From the NCBI GenBank assembly GCA_019638495.1, contig JAHBTQ010000007.1, positions 152,443 through 216,442 on the forward strand: a stretch of 64,000 bases of DNA, written 5' to 3'. The translations under genes and the position numbers were made by a program. Source of the stretch: Taibaiella sp. Lineage in GTDB: Bacteria > Bacteroidota > Bacteroidia > Chitinophagales > Chitinophagaceae. The notes beneath the pieces were generated by a model. That model was given only the letters and a program-made list of their open reading frames with translations. It ran no database searches and was not told where the DNA came from. Below are positions 6,885 through 15,414 of this stretch, piece by piece; the first letter of the stretch is position 1, and each line of letters starts with the position of its first letter.

Positions 6885-9800
6885 TTGACAATCTTGAACT
6901 TGCGATATTACTTGTCATTGTTGTTGCTCTTATGTCTTGCAAATAGCTCATATGGGCAGGCGGATAGCGCACTCTTGCGGCTTCAGCGCCGGTATGGGCC
7001 GATATTTCATTGGGGCCAATGTTACGTAGTTAACTCACAAGGCTGGTATGCCTTTGCTGGGGCGAACGGGAAGCTGAAGACCTCCTTCATTTACGAGCAG
7101 ATAGATACCGTACTTCCAGACCGGGCAATAGCCTGGCTTGACTCCGCGAGGACACTTGGGACATTGTTTGACAACAACGGTGAGATGGTGTGCAGCGGTA
7201 GCCAGGGTATCGTAAGGCTTGTCGACCTGGAAAGACGTGTGTTTGCAGGGTCCACCGGTATTGGTAAAGAGATGCTTTTTGACGATAGTTGCTGTCAAAT
7301 AAATTGCCAGGAATATGACGTAGGCGCCTCTCTGGACGGTATGCTGCTGACAATGCAGTATCGCAACGAAACATTGTATTATGGGGTCATCACTGCACGC
7401 GGTGCAACTGTACTGCCAAACGACTACCGCACTGCCAGTTACGGTGCAGAACTGTATTCGGGTGTGAGGGGTGATACCGCTTTTGTTTTTCAGCGAGGGC
7501 GCGGCTTATTGTTTGCGCTACCGGGCGTTCACGACTGCAGGGTATTGGCAAACGATGCCATAACTGTAAAAAAGTATGGTGCATGGGCATTGATAAGTCG
7601 CAGTGGCAAGCTGCTTACCGGGTTCAGGTATCCTAAAATTGAGGAGTGTCGTGCGCCCTATTCGGTTGTAGCCAGGGATTCAAGGGGCTCTCAGAAATTG
7701 CCACCACTAATACCACAGTTTCTACGGGTGGGTATGGGGCAACCGGAAGGAATCATAGACACAAATGGTGTAGAGGTCTTTCCGCCCGTTTATGATGACT
7801 TGTTTGTAAATGAGAATGGCTGGGTGATTGCACGAAAGGTAATGCATGACGAGGCGCAGTTGCTCGACTCGAACCACATCCCCGTGCTGTCAGCTGGCAG
7901 TTATGAAATGAAGTTCAGAGATCGTCGCTATTTGACGATCGAAACCCGAAGTCTGTATTCAGATGATATCCGGGAGCGAACCTATGATATGAAGCTGCGG
8001 AAATACGTTCAGGAAAGTACACGGCAACTGCGGAGTAGCCCATTCCCGGCTCCTTCATCGCCACAACCGGTAATAAGGCGTGTCGGTGAAAATAGTTATA
8101 CCAATATCATTAGCCATCATTACAATGGCGACTCGATGATCATCAACCTGGCCGGCACAAAACTTATTCGCTCCGGCGGCTATTGGGGCGTTTGCGCTGT
8201 TACCGGCGATACCGTTCTTCCTTTTATTTACGATACAGCGGGTAAATACGGGTATGAACAGTTTTTCGTCGGGAAAGACTGTCTTTTCGCGGCTATTGAC
8301 AAGGAGGGCGACCTGGCAACACCATGTGGTCTCCCTTCTCCTCCTTGGCAGGTACGCACCGACAGCCTGGTATTCATGACCGACAGAAGTGCTTACAGGT
8401 TCAATGGATGGAAGTTGCATAAAGTAGATATGGCTAGCGAGCCGGTGTATGAATACATGTCGCAGTTTGATAATTTCGGACTGGTTTTTCTTGCTACAGA
8501 TCAGTTCAAGCCGGGCTTCTATGATCGTCAGTTGCGGCAGGTGGCACAATGGCCACTAAACCCAAGCGACAAAAACTATGGCGTCGTTCCCCCGGGTGTT
8601 GCCGCTATTGCAGACAGCGAGGGACGCTGTATGGCAGTCATAGACTCTTCCGGGCGGCTGCTGGTGCCTTGGATGCAAAAGCCCAGGCGTTTCTTGCTTT
8701 TCCGCGAATGTGGGTTGGCACTAAGTGAGCCTGGTAAACCTGATTTGCTTTTTCGGTTTACAGGTGCTACAGCAATGGTCGACACAATATGGGTGAATCC
8801 GGAGGAGAAATCGGCATTTCTGCGGCAAGGCGGTAGGCTCAGCGATTTGCCTACTGTTGGTCATCGGCAGGTATTGAAGTTCTCAATCCCCGGGCAGGTA
8901 AATGGGTTTGTAACCGGTGAAGGTAATTGCGTGATGCTTAAGGAGGCAGAGCAACTGCAGCTACTGCGCTATCATATACTTGTAAAGACCAACGGACATT
9001 GGGGGATTCGCACCTGGAGAAATGAGGTGCTTCTTCCATCGAACTATGATACTATTGTGGCCACCGACTATCGGTATCTCACTTATAGGCATGGAAAGGT
9101 CGGCGTTTTTGACCCCAAGGGCAATCGGCTCTATCCTACCGTGTTTGACTCAATACGTTTCACGGGTTCGCTTGACGAGCAATTTTTGATGGGGCGTATC
9201 GCAGACGAAATTGTGTTCATGGATGCGAATGGCCACATCTTTTCCGGGGGGTGGTCCGGAATTCCCCTATTATGGTATAAATCGATCTGCGGCATTACCG
9301 CTCAGAGGAATGGTGTTCAGTATCGGTTATTTCCCACGTTGGGCGATAGCCTGGAGGCGGTGCCATACCATGACCTTCCGGAGGGTGTGTCGGTTGTGAG
9401 CGCTTACATGGACGGCTCGGCGATAGTACGGAAGGGAGGATTGTACGGAGTCTATAGCATTTCGAAGAAGGTGTGGCTCGTACCCTTGCGTTTCTCAGTG
9501 TTGTACAAGCGAGATAATTACTTTATCGGTGAGACTGCGCCGAAGAATAGTACCTCGATCTACACGTCCGAAGGTAATTTGTTGTTTTCAAAGCGCGGTC
9601 TGTGGGACCCGCAACGGGAGGATATATTTAAGCATTGGTACCTGGCAGGACATGCAAAGCCACCGGTAGTGAATGATGCGGGAAGGACAGTAGTGCCGGA
9701 CACCTTCACGAATTGCTGGGTGGTCGGAAAGCCAAGACTAGCCTGGTACCTGGTGAGAGCAAGGAATGGACTCAATGGAATAGTGGATACCTCCGGTAGA

Positions 9801-10337
9801 ATCATTGTTCCGGCAGTTTATGACTGGGTAGACGCGGAGCCGTCATTGTTCGATCGTTATTTTACTGCCTCAATAGATCACCGCGTGAGCTTGCTGAATC
9901 GGAAAGGAAAGATTCTGACAAGGCGGCATTATTGGGCCATTCATCACGGATATAGGGAGCGTCCACCAAGAAGAGTATTAGGATCATACTATCAAGAGGA
10001 TGAGCCCGATGTCGACGATATGCTACCTTACTTTGTAGTGTCTCTGGGAATGGATAGCGCTTTTGGTGTTATTGACAGTATGGGCAATACGCTGCTCGCG
10101 TGTGTTTACGATAATATAGCCCAGGTGCACCATGGCACGATTGCGGTAGTAAAGAAGGGGGGCAAATGGGGCATTGTCAATATTCGAAGCAAAACGCTAA
10201 TTGCCGCCTGCAAATATGATCGAATTGGTATCTTCTATGATGGAACTGCCTTTTTTCGTCGGGGAGATATTACCGGCACAATAAACGAAGAAGGCGAAGA
10301 GCAGGAAACGGGTGCGAAAGAATTCGACGAGGAATGA
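6885..10337 (+). CDS. Exported WG-repeat protein
   Basis: The 1150-residue product begins with a signal peptide (hydrophobic LSLLLLLCLANSSYG, cleavage before QADS). The rest is a long series of WG-type repeats, recognisable by steps such as GYWGVCAVTGDTVLPFIYD, GHWGIRTWRNEVLLPSNYD, GKVGVFDPKGNRLYP and GKWGIVNIRSKTLIAACKYD. Each repeat pairs a short W/Y-G strand with a later (I/L)xP..YD strand. WG proteins are common in Bacteroidota and presumably act in the periplasm or on the surface as binding scaffolds. No ATG fits: the frame starts with TTG at 6885, with further TTG codons at 6894 and 6900, so the exact start is uncertain. Nothing enzymatic is visible. Confidence 0.85.
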   Translation: MTILNLRYYLSLLLLLCLANSSYGQADSALLRLQRRYGPIFHWGQCYVVNSQGWYAFAGANGKLKTSFIYEQIDTVLPDRAIAWLDSARTLGTLFDNNGEMVCSGSQGIVRLVDLERRVFAGSTGIGKEMLFDDSCCQINCQEYDVGASLDGMLLTMQYRNETLYYGVITARGATVLPNDYRTASYGAELYSGVRGDTAFVFQRGRGLLFALPGVHDCRVLANDAITVKKYGAWALISRSGKLLTGFRYPKIEECRAPYSVVARDSRGSQKLPPLIPQFLRVGMGQPEGIIDTNGVEVFPPVYDDLFVNENGWVIARKVMHDEAQLLDSNHIPVLSAGSYEMKFRDRRYLTIETRSLYSDDIRERTYDMKLRKYVQESTRQLRSSPFPAPSSPQPVIRRVGENSYTNIISHHYNGDSMIINLAGTKLIRSGGYWGVCAVTGDTVLPFIYDTAGKYGYEQFFVGKDCLFAAIDKEGDLATPCGLPSPPWQVRTDSLVFMTDRSAYRFNGWKLHKVDMASEPVYEYMSQFDNFGLVFLATDQFKPGFYDRQLRQVAQWPLNPSDKNYGVVPPGVAAIADSEGRCMAVIDSSGRLLVPWMQKPRRFLLFRECGLALSEPGKPDLLFRFTGATAMVDTIWVNPEEKSAFLRQGGRLSDLPTVGHRQVLKFSIPGQVNGFVTGEGNCVMLKEAEQLQLLRYHILVKTNGHWGIRTWRNEVLLPSNYDTIVATDYRYLTYRHGKVGVFDPKGNRLYPTVFDSIRFTGSLDEQFLMGRIADEIVFMDANGHIFSGGWSGIPLLWYKSICGITAQRNGVQYRLFPTLGDSLEAVPYHDLPEGVSVVSAYMDGSAIVRKGGLYGVYSISKKVWLVPLRFSVLYKRDNYFIGETAPKNSTSIYTSEGNLLFSKRGLWDPQREDIFKHWYLAGHAKPPVVNDAGRTVVPDTFTNCWVVGKPRLAWYLVRARNGLNGIVDTSGRIIVPAVYDWVDAEPSLFDRYFTASIDHRVSLLNRKGKILTRRHYWAIHHGYRERPPRRVLGSYYQEDEPDVDDMLPYFVVSLGMDSAFGVIDSMGNTLLACVYDNIAQVHHGTIAVVKKGGKWGIVNIRSKTLIAACKYDRIGIFYDGTAFFRRGDITGTINEEGEEQETGAKEFDEE

Positions 10338-10438
10338 TGCTTGCGCTAAGTATTTGGCTGGGGTTTGTGACGAGTGACTTGAAATTTCTCATTTCATTCT
10401 TTCAGTTTTGCAGTATGCGCTTCTGTCCACTTTTTAAA

Positions 10439-10476
10439 TGCCGCCATCCTGGTGGCATAGCAGATAGAGCTATGCC
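10439..10476 (+). other. Two overlapping, mutually exclusive hairpins
   Basis: TGCCGCCA (10439-10446) pairs with TGGTGGCA (10450-10457), and GGCATAGC (10454-10461) pairs with GCTATGCC (10469-10476). The arms share bases 10454-10457, so only one can form. There is no clear T-run. It may end the WG-protein transcript or be a repeat remnant. Confidence 0.35.
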
Positions 10477-10544
10477 CCCCTCCCTGCCGCTGGCGGTTCC
10501 CATGGCAAAGAAAGCACCTAACTAAGTGTTCAATTAAAAAATAT

Positions 10545-10591
10545 TTTGCGTAGTTAAATGGCTACGCGTATATTTGTAGTCAAATAGCTAC
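10545..10591 (+). promoter_or_regulatory. arsR-type promoter with two operator repeats
   Basis: TTTG (10545-10548) and TATATTTG (10569-10576) form a promoter with a 20-nt spacer. GTAGTTAAATGGCTAC (10550-10565) and GTAGTCAAATAGCTAC (10576-10591) are near-identical imperfect palindromes with GTAG/CTAC arms, 26 nt apart. They bracket the -7 element and reach almost to ATG 10595. A repressor bound there would block transcription, and the ArsR-type product of the first gene is the obvious candidate. Confidence 0.7.
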
Positions 10592-10594
10592 ATA

Positions 10595-10921
10595 ATGAAC
10601 CTAAGGCGAGATGTATTCCAGGCAATAGCAGACCCCACACGCAGGGCAATACTTACGCTAGTGGCGTCACAGGCCATGACAGCCGGGGCCATTGCTGCGA
10701 ACTTTGATACAGCAAGGCCTACGGTTTCCAAACATCTGGCCATTCTCACAGAGTGTGAGTTGCTGCGCTCAGTGCAAACAGGCCGCGAGATATACTATCA
10801 CTTAAATCCACAGAAGATGAAGGAAATCGCAGACTTTATAGAGCCCTTCCGCATGATGTGGGACGACAGATTCAACAAGCTGGAGGCAGTTATGAAACAG
10901 TACAAAGCAAAGAGGCAATAA
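10595..10921 (+). CDS. ArsR-family winged-helix transcriptional regulator
   Basis: The 108-residue protein is a single winged helix-turn-helix domain. It starts with [16 protein letters not shown], typical of metal-independent ArsR proteins of the SdpR type, followed by the recognition helix region [11 protein letters not shown] and a wing (REIYYHLNP). No cysteine pair for metal binding is evident, so the signal is unlikely to be arsenic. It is followed after 2 nt by an SRPBCC gene, a common pairing in which the regulator controls its neighbour. Two palindromes around its promoter suggest autorepression. ATG 10595 is only about 12 nt from the expected transcription start. Confidence 0.9.
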   Translation: MNLRRDVFQAIADPTRRAILTLVASQAMTAGAIAANFDTARPTVSKHLAILTECELLRSVQTGREIYYHLNPQKMKEIADFIEPFRMMWDDRFNKLEAVMKQYKAKRQ

Positions 10922-10923
10922 CA

Positions 10924-11388
10924 ATGGAACTGAAAACAAAAGTCACCGCAGTGCCGGACAGGCAGGAAATATTCATAACCAGGGACTTTGACTTGCCGGT
11001 GGAGCTACTTTTCAAAGCCTATGAGGAAGCAGAACTAGTGGAGCAGTGGATGGGCACGAAGGTGCAGAAGCTGGAGAGCCGCAGGCATGGCAGCTACCGC
11101 TTTGAGACCACAGACCCGAGAGGCAATGTGCATGGCTTCAATGGCACCATCCATGAGTTTGTGCCGAACGAGAAAATTACCCGCACGTTTGAGATGGAAA
11201 GTGCTCCCTTCGGCGTGCAGTTGGAGTTCCTGGAATTTGAGAAGCTCACAGATGAAACCTCCAGGCTTAACATGCATGTAGTGTATCGCTCAGTAGATAT
11301 CCGCGACCAGGTATTGAAGCTTCCGTTCGTACAAGGCATCAACATGGCGCACAACCGTATACAGGAATTACTCAGCGCAAAAAAGTAG
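10924..11388 (+). CDS. SRPBCC domain protein (AHSA1-like)
   Basis: The 154-residue product has the START/SRPBCC helix-grip fold pattern of the AHSA1 family: FITRDFDLPVELLFKAYEE at the start, EQWMGTK, a central GxYRFETTDPRGNVHGF strand pair and a long final helix (INMAHNRIQELLS). The fold makes a deep hydrophobic pocket for small ligands; the ligand here is unknown. ATG 10924 follows the arsR-type stop by 2 nt, so the two are co-transcribed. A frame starting at 10858 would overlap the regulator and is rejected. The pairing suggests a small-molecule or stress response. Confidence 0.85.
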   Translation: MELKTKVTAVPDRQEIFITRDFDLPVELLFKAYEEAELVEQWMGTKVQKLESRRHGSYRFETTDPRGNVHGFNGTIHEFVPNEKITRTFEMESAPFGVQLEFLEFEKLTDETSRLNMHVVYRSVDIRDQVLKLPFVQGINMAHNRIQELLSAKK

Positions 11389-11392
11389 GGAC

Positions 11393-11782
11393 ATGAGCAA
11401 GGCAAAGAAGATCACGTATTGGATAGCTACAGTATGGCTGTCTCTGGGCATGGTGTCAACCGGCATTGTACAGCTCACACAGCAAAAGGAAGGCCCCGGT
11501 GCAGTGAATGCTATGATGAAGCTGGGATATCCTCTGTATTTCCTGACCATCATAGCTGTATGGAAGTTGCTAGGGGTTATAGCAATACTGACGCCGCGCT
11601 TCCCGGTGCTAAAGGAATGGACATATGCGGGCTTTTTCTTCGCCATGTCGGGTGCAATCATTTCTCATGTTGCGGTGGCAGATCCTGCCGCGGAACTTTT
11701 TCCTGCAGGATTGCTAATGGTGTTGACAGGAATCTCGTGGTACACACGGCCGGCGAATAGAAGAATGGTTGCAGCTATTTAA
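11393..11782 (+). CDS. DoxX-like membrane protein
   Basis: The 129-residue protein has four predicted membrane segments: around residues 8-28, 46-67, 75-95 and 100-118. The motif pattern (LKLGYPLYF-type segment, then WKLLGVIAIL) matches the DoxX-like family, small inner-membrane proteins of unclear role that sometimes relate to redox or thiosulfate metabolism. It starts 4 nt behind the SRPBCC gene and belongs to the same transcript. Function is inferred only at the family level. Confidence 0.8.
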   Translation: MSKAKKITYWIATVWLSLGMVSTGIVQLTQQKEGPGAVNAMMKLGYPLYFLTIIAVWKLLGVIAILTPRFPVLKEWTYAGFFFAMSGAIISHVAVADPAAELFPAGLLMVLTGISWYTRPANRRMVAAI

Positions 11783-11794
11783 TTAAATTGTGGA

Positions 11795-12373
11795 ATGAAC
11801 CATAAAGTTGATTTCTTTTTTGAGAAAGGTGGTAAATGGCAGGGGGCATTAGAGCAACTCAGAGACATATGCCTTGATAGCGGACTGGATGAAGTACTAA
11901 AGTGGGGGTGCCCGTGTTATGCACAAGATGGAAAGAATGTGGTGCTCATCCATAGTTTTAAAGAATACTGTGCACTGCTCTTTTTCAAAGGAGCGCTGAT
12001 GAAGGATCCCAAAAATTTGCTTATCCAGCAGACAGAAAATGTGCAGGCAGCCAGGCAAATGCGGTTCACAAGCGCGGAGGATGTAGCAAAACACGCAAAG
12101 GCAATAGGTGCATACATAAAGGAAGCCATAAAAGTAGAGGAGTCGGGCGCAAAAGTTGAATTGAAGAAGACAACTAAGTTTGCGATGCCTGACGAATTTG
12201 CTAAGACTATGAAAGAGATGCCGGATATTAAGGACGCCTTCGAAAAGTTGACACCCGGACGTCAGAGAGCATATTTGTTGCACTTTGCTTCAGCAAAACA
12301 GTCGAAGACGCGCGAAGCAAGAATTGAAAAGGCAATCCCTGACATTCTGGATGGGAGAGGTCTTAATGAATAA
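11795..12373 (+). CDS. YdeI/OmdA family protein with DUF1801 domain
   Basis: The 192-residue product has an N-terminal DUF1801-type domain (LDEVLKWGCPCYA, NVVLIHSFKEYCALLFFKG) and a C-terminal YdeI/OmdA tail (AFEKLTPGRQRAYLLHFASA, then KTREARIEKAIPDIL). Related proteins have been linked to resistance to antimicrobial peptides or bacteriocins, but the biochemical role is unknown. No signal peptide is present. It sits 12 nt behind the DoxX-like gene in the ArsR-led run. A second YdeI-type gene is at 52178. Confidence 0.8.
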   Translation: MNHKVDFFFEKGGKWQGALEQLRDICLDSGLDEVLKWGCPCYAQDGKNVVLIHSFKEYCALLFFKGALMKDPKNLLIQQTENVQAARQMRFTSAEDVAKHAKAIGAYIKEAIKVEESGAKVELKKTTKFAMPDEFAKTMKEMPDIKDAFEKLTPGRQRAYLLHFASAKQSKTREARIEKAIPDILDGRGLNE

Positions 12374-12382
12374 ATCAGTTTT

Positions 12383-12763
12383 ATGCGCCCACAAGTATAT
12401 TTCTTATCACTGGTGTTTGCATGCCTTTCATGGAATGGTTTCTCTCAGGTAGACAAAGACCTTTCAAAGGATGAGGTGACGCTGTTCTTTTCGCTTATTA
12501 CAGAGACACAGGAGTATAACCAGATGAAGCATGTCCTCGACTCTGTCAATGCACTAGGGGATCCGACAATGCCACAGGAGCTGGATAGGAAAATCCACAA
12601 ACGTGCTGGGGATGAAGAGAACTATGTAGCACATGCGTATCTGGAGCGTCGTCTTGCTATAGGAATGACCGTAGATAGGTATGTGTATGAATACGATAGG
12701 CGAACACACAAAATCAAGACGGTTGTTCGCGAGAAAACAAGATTTAGACTTGAAGAAAAATAG
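12383..12763 (+). CDS. Small exported protein of unknown function
   Basis: The 126-residue protein starts with a signal peptide (VYFLSLVFACLSWNGFS, cleavage before QVDKD). The mature part is charged and mostly helical, with an ITETQEYNQMKHVLDSV segment and a YVYEYDRRTHKIKTV end. I do not recognise the family. It follows the YdeI gene by 9 nt and precedes the DUF4256 gene by 11 nt, so it is probably part of the same transcript. Confidence 0.65.
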   Translation: MRPQVYFLSLVFACLSWNGFSQVDKDLSKDEVTLFFSLITETQEYNQMKHVLDSVNALGDPTMPQELDRKIHKRAGDEENYVAHAYLERRLAIGMTVDRYVYEYDRRTHKIKTVVREKTRFRLEEK

Positions 12764-12774
12764 GCAAAGTCAAC

Positions 12775-13341
12775 ATGAAACCTACAAACGAGAAACTTTC
12801 CGCGACAGAGGTGTCAGCACTGATTGCAACACTTAAAAGCAGGTTCGAAAAGAACAATAAACGCCACAAGGGTATATCGTGGTCTGATGTAGAAGAACGA
12901 TTACTTGCGAACCCGGCCAAGTTGTGGTCGCTCAGCAAAATGGAGGCTACCGGTGGCGAGCCTGATGTGGTTGCTTTTGATAAGAAAAGCGGTGAATATA
13001 CTTTCTTCGACTGTTCGGCCGAAAGTCCCAAGGGCCGGAGAAGCCTTTGCTACGATGAGGCAGCGCTGGCGTCGCGAAAGGAACACAAGCCTGCAGATAG
13101 TGCAGTGCACATGGCTGAGTATATGGGTATTGAAATACTGGATGAGCAGCAGTATCGTGCATTGCAGGAGCTGGGTGAGTTTGATACGAAGACATCGAGC
13201 TGGGTGCAAACACCTGAACACATCCGGAAGTTGGGTGGTGCTGTTTTCTGTGATCGTAGATACAATACTGTTTTCGTTTATCACAATGGAGCAGAATCAT
13301 ATTATGCAGCAAGAGGTTTCCGTGGCAGTCTGAAGGTTTAA
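12775..13341 (+). CDS. DUF4256 family protein
   Basis: The 188-residue protein matches the DUF4256 pattern: LKSRFEKNNKRHKGISW near the start, LSKMEATGGEPDVV, YTFFDCSAESPKGRRSLCYD and SSWVQTPEHIRKLGGAVFCD. The family is cytoplasmic, widespread and of unknown function. It is the last gene of the ArsR-led run; the next gene has its own promoter, 13362-13392. The conserved Cys/Asp/Ser cluster in the middle might form an active site, which is a guess. Confidence 0.85.
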   Translation: MKPTNEKLSATEVSALIATLKSRFEKNNKRHKGISWSDVEERLLANPAKLWSLSKMEATGGEPDVVAFDKKSGEYTFFDCSAESPKGRRSLCYDEAALASRKEHKPADSAVHMAEYMGIEILDEQQYRALQELGEFDTKTSSWVQTPEHIRKLGGAVFCDRRYNTVFVYHNGAESYYAARGFRGSLKV

Positions 13342-13361
13342 CAACCTTATCAGAAAAATAT

Positions 13362-13410
13362 TTTGGCAATTACGATAATCGTCGTAGGTTTGTCTACGAT
13401 AAACGTCGTA
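13362..13410 (+). promoter_or_regulatory. blaI-type promoter with two 16-bp operators
   Basis: TTTG (13362-13365) and TAGGTTTG (13385-13392) have the ideal 19-nt spacing. TACGATAATCGTCGTA (13371-13386) and TACGATAAACGTCGTA (13395-13410) are palindromes with TACGA/TCGTA arms, 24 nt apart. One lies in the spacer and overlaps the TA of the -7 element; the other ends 1 nt before the ATG of the repressor gene. This is the layout expected for autorepression by a BlaI/MecI dimer. Confidence 0.8.
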
Positions 13411-13411
13411 G

Positions 13412-13798
13412 ATGGAGAACGAGAAACTGATACGGGCTACTGAAGCGGAGCTCGAAATTTTGAACATCCTTTGGGCGCATGGCCCGTCTACAGTAAGGGA
13501 TGTGCACGAGCTACTAGCTGAAAAGAAGGATGCAGGTTACACCACTACGCTGAAGCAACTTCAGGTGATGTATGAGAAGCATTTGGTGAGTCGTGAGGCA
13601 TCTGGCAAATCTCATATCTACACAGCAGCCGTTGACAAGCAAAAAACACAAGGGCAGATAGTGCAGCGACTGATAGACTCCGTATTCAACGGATCGGCTA
13701 TGAGCCTTGTGCTACAGGCATTGGGTAACCACAAGCCTACCGATGCAGAGCTGGACCAGATAAAGCGTTACCTGGAGACTAAGAAGAAGAAGAAGTAA
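13412..13798 (+). CDS. BlaI/MecI/CopY family repressor
   Basis: The 128-residue protein has the family's winged helix (residues ~8-75: TEAELEILNILWAHGPSTV, then HELLAEKKDAGYTTTLKQLQ) and a C-terminal dimerisation helix region ending in a Lys run. In the family, the repressor is cleaved when a membrane M56 protease senses a signal, which opens transcription. The protease gene follows 38 nt downstream. Two operators flank its own promoter. The expected transcription start is only ~13 nt before ATG 13412, so the leader is very short. Confidence 0.92.
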   Translation: MENEKLIRATEAELEILNILWAHGPSTVRDVHELLAEKKDAGYTTTLKQLQVMYEKHLVSREASGKSHIYTAAVDKQKTQGQIVQRLIDSVFNGSAMSLVLQALGNHKPTDAELDQIKRYLETKKKKK

Positions 13799-13836
13799 TC
13801 CTGACAACTTTTTATAAGCCTATAAAATCAACAGTT

Positions 13837-15309
13837 ATGAATACGCTACTTCACTCATTATCATGGGCATTGATGCAGTCTTGTGTGCAGGGGCTGTTCG
13901 TTTACGTCGCTCTTTCTGTGCTTTTGTGGACCATACCGGTAAGCAAAGCACGCATGCGCCATGGTCTTTCGCTTCTCTCACTTTGCTCACTATTGTTGGG
14001 TTTCTTTGTTAGTTGGTCGAGAGAGTTTAACTCACTCGTCGCTGTGGCGACCGCTCCGCTTATTACCATAAGTCCGCAGTCTTTTTCATGGGCTACCGGT
14101 GGTACGTCTGTTGCTTCTCTTGTTGATTTTTGCTATTCACCTTATCTCGGAGATGCGTATATAGTTGGGGTGGTACTGATGTTGTTGAGGTTACTGTTAG
14201 GTATTGGTCAGGTAGTGTCTCTTCGTAACATTGGCACAAAACAGGCTGTCGGTGTTTATGATGCGCTGTTTGTTGATTTGAAACGCAGAATGGGGATATC
14301 AAGGTCTGTTAGGTTACTGGTGTCTGCCAGGGCTCGTGTACCCATGGTGGTAGGCGTACTAAAGCCCGTAGTGCTCGTGCCCGCTGCAACTGTAATGCAA
14401 TTGTCGCCCGGCCAGCTTGAGGCAATACTTTTGCACGAGCTGGCTCATGTGAAGCGTTATGACTACCTGGCAAACATTGTGCAGGCAGCAGTTGAAACAG
14501 TATTGTTTTTCAATCCATTTGTTTGGCTTGTATCAGCTGGTGTGCGCGATGAGCGCGAACGCTGCTGTGACGATATGGTCGTAAGTATGGTAGATGAGCC
14601 ATTAGACTATGCTACTGCCCTTACCGCCCTGGCTTCAATTCGGCCTGTTTCCGGCACATTCACTGTCGCTGCTACAGGCAAGTCTGGTAGGTTGTTTGTG
14701 CGTGTGCAGCGAATAATGGAGCATAGTGATCTGCGGCTGAGTTACAGTAAGGTAGTGGCCAGCTCTATTTTGCTGGTTGCGCTGTTGGTGTCCCTGGCCT
14801 GGATAAAGCCAACTTTCAATCACAAAGCCAGGAAAAGCACAGCAGGTGTGCCGTCACTAGTTAGCGAAGTGGCATCCCCGGAAGCCGAGAAAAGTGCAGT
14901 TGACATGAATTTGGGAACAAGTCAGACTGCCGGTGCAGATAAGGCGAAAGCCAATCAGAAAGTCTCTTCCAAAGCTAAGTCGCAAAACAATGGGAATTCA
15001 GAGGATGCTGGCATGACTGAGGAAAATTTACTGGTAAACAGGTTATTGCAAGACCGGCTGGTAGACCAGGTAAGGGGCTTTCTTGTAGAGCGACACTTTA
15101 AAGACCTATACATCAACAGGCAGGTGCTACCAGCAGACATCAGTAGTAAGTATCTGCAGGGTTTGAAGAAAGATATTATTCGCGTTCAGGTATTTCCTAT
15201 GGAAGAGCGTATGCGCATGCATCCGGATGCGGACTTTATCCAGGTGCTACTACCGTTTACTTTCGAGTCCCCATGTGTTGAAAAGCCAACGAGCAAGGAA
15301 GGCTGTTAA
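13837..15309 (+). CDS. BlaR1-like M56 family membrane metalloprotease
   Basis: The 490-residue protein has several N-terminal membrane helices (residues ~10-35, 45-65, 105-130) and the zinc protease motif HELAH at residues 200-204, within ILLHELAHVKRYD, then a further conserved DERERCCDDMVV and a last membrane helix near residue 315. This is the M56 domain. The C-terminal ~165 residues are low-complexity (Ser/Lys/Ala) followed by a small domain (LVDQVRGFLVERHFKDLY...). They lack the penicillin-binding motifs of true BlaR1, so the signal is probably not a beta-lactam. It should cleave or inactivate the repressor encoded just upstream. Confidence 0.88.
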   Translation: MNTLLHSLSWALMQSCVQGLFVYVALSVLLWTIPVSKARMRHGLSLLSLCSLLLGFFVSWSREFNSLVAVATAPLITISPQSFSWATGGTSVASLVDFCYSPYLGDAYIVGVVLMLLRLLLGIGQVVSLRNIGTKQAVGVYDALFVDLKRRMGISRSVRLLVSARARVPMVVGVLKPVVLVPAATVMQLSPGQLEAILLHELAHVKRYDYLANIVQAAVETVLFFNPFVWLVSAGVRDERERCCDDMVVSMVDEPLDYATALTALASIRPVSGTFTVAATGKSGRLFVRVQRIMEHSDLRLSYSKVVASSILLVALLVSLAWIKPTFNHKARKSTAGVPSLVSEVASPEAEKSAVDMNLGTSQTAGADKAKANQKVSSKAKSQNNGNSEDAGMTEENLLVNRLLQDRLVDQVRGFLVERHFKDLYINRQVLPADISSKYLQGLKKDIIRVQVFPMEERMRMHPDADFIQVLLPFTFESPCVEKPTSKEGC

Positions 15310-15377
15310 AGCCGCGGGATTGAGGGAAAGGTTACATCTTTCCCACATTTAAGACCGTACAATAAATATTCAAAAGG

Positions 15378-15414
15378 CGCTACAATCTTTTACAGTAAAG
15401 GATTGTAGCGTTTG
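15378..15414 (+). terminator. Long hairpin terminator behind the M56 protease gene
   Basis: CGCTACAATCTTTTAC (15378-15393) pairs with GTAAAGGATTGTAGCG (15395-15410), nearly perfectly; the innermost pairs must open to make a loop. A short T-run follows. On the other strand TTTT follows as well. Confidence 0.7.

Noticed and set aside
10334..10525. 63-codon frame overlapping the end of the WG gene
   Set aside because: Covers the hairpin region and shows no recognisable protein; likely chance.
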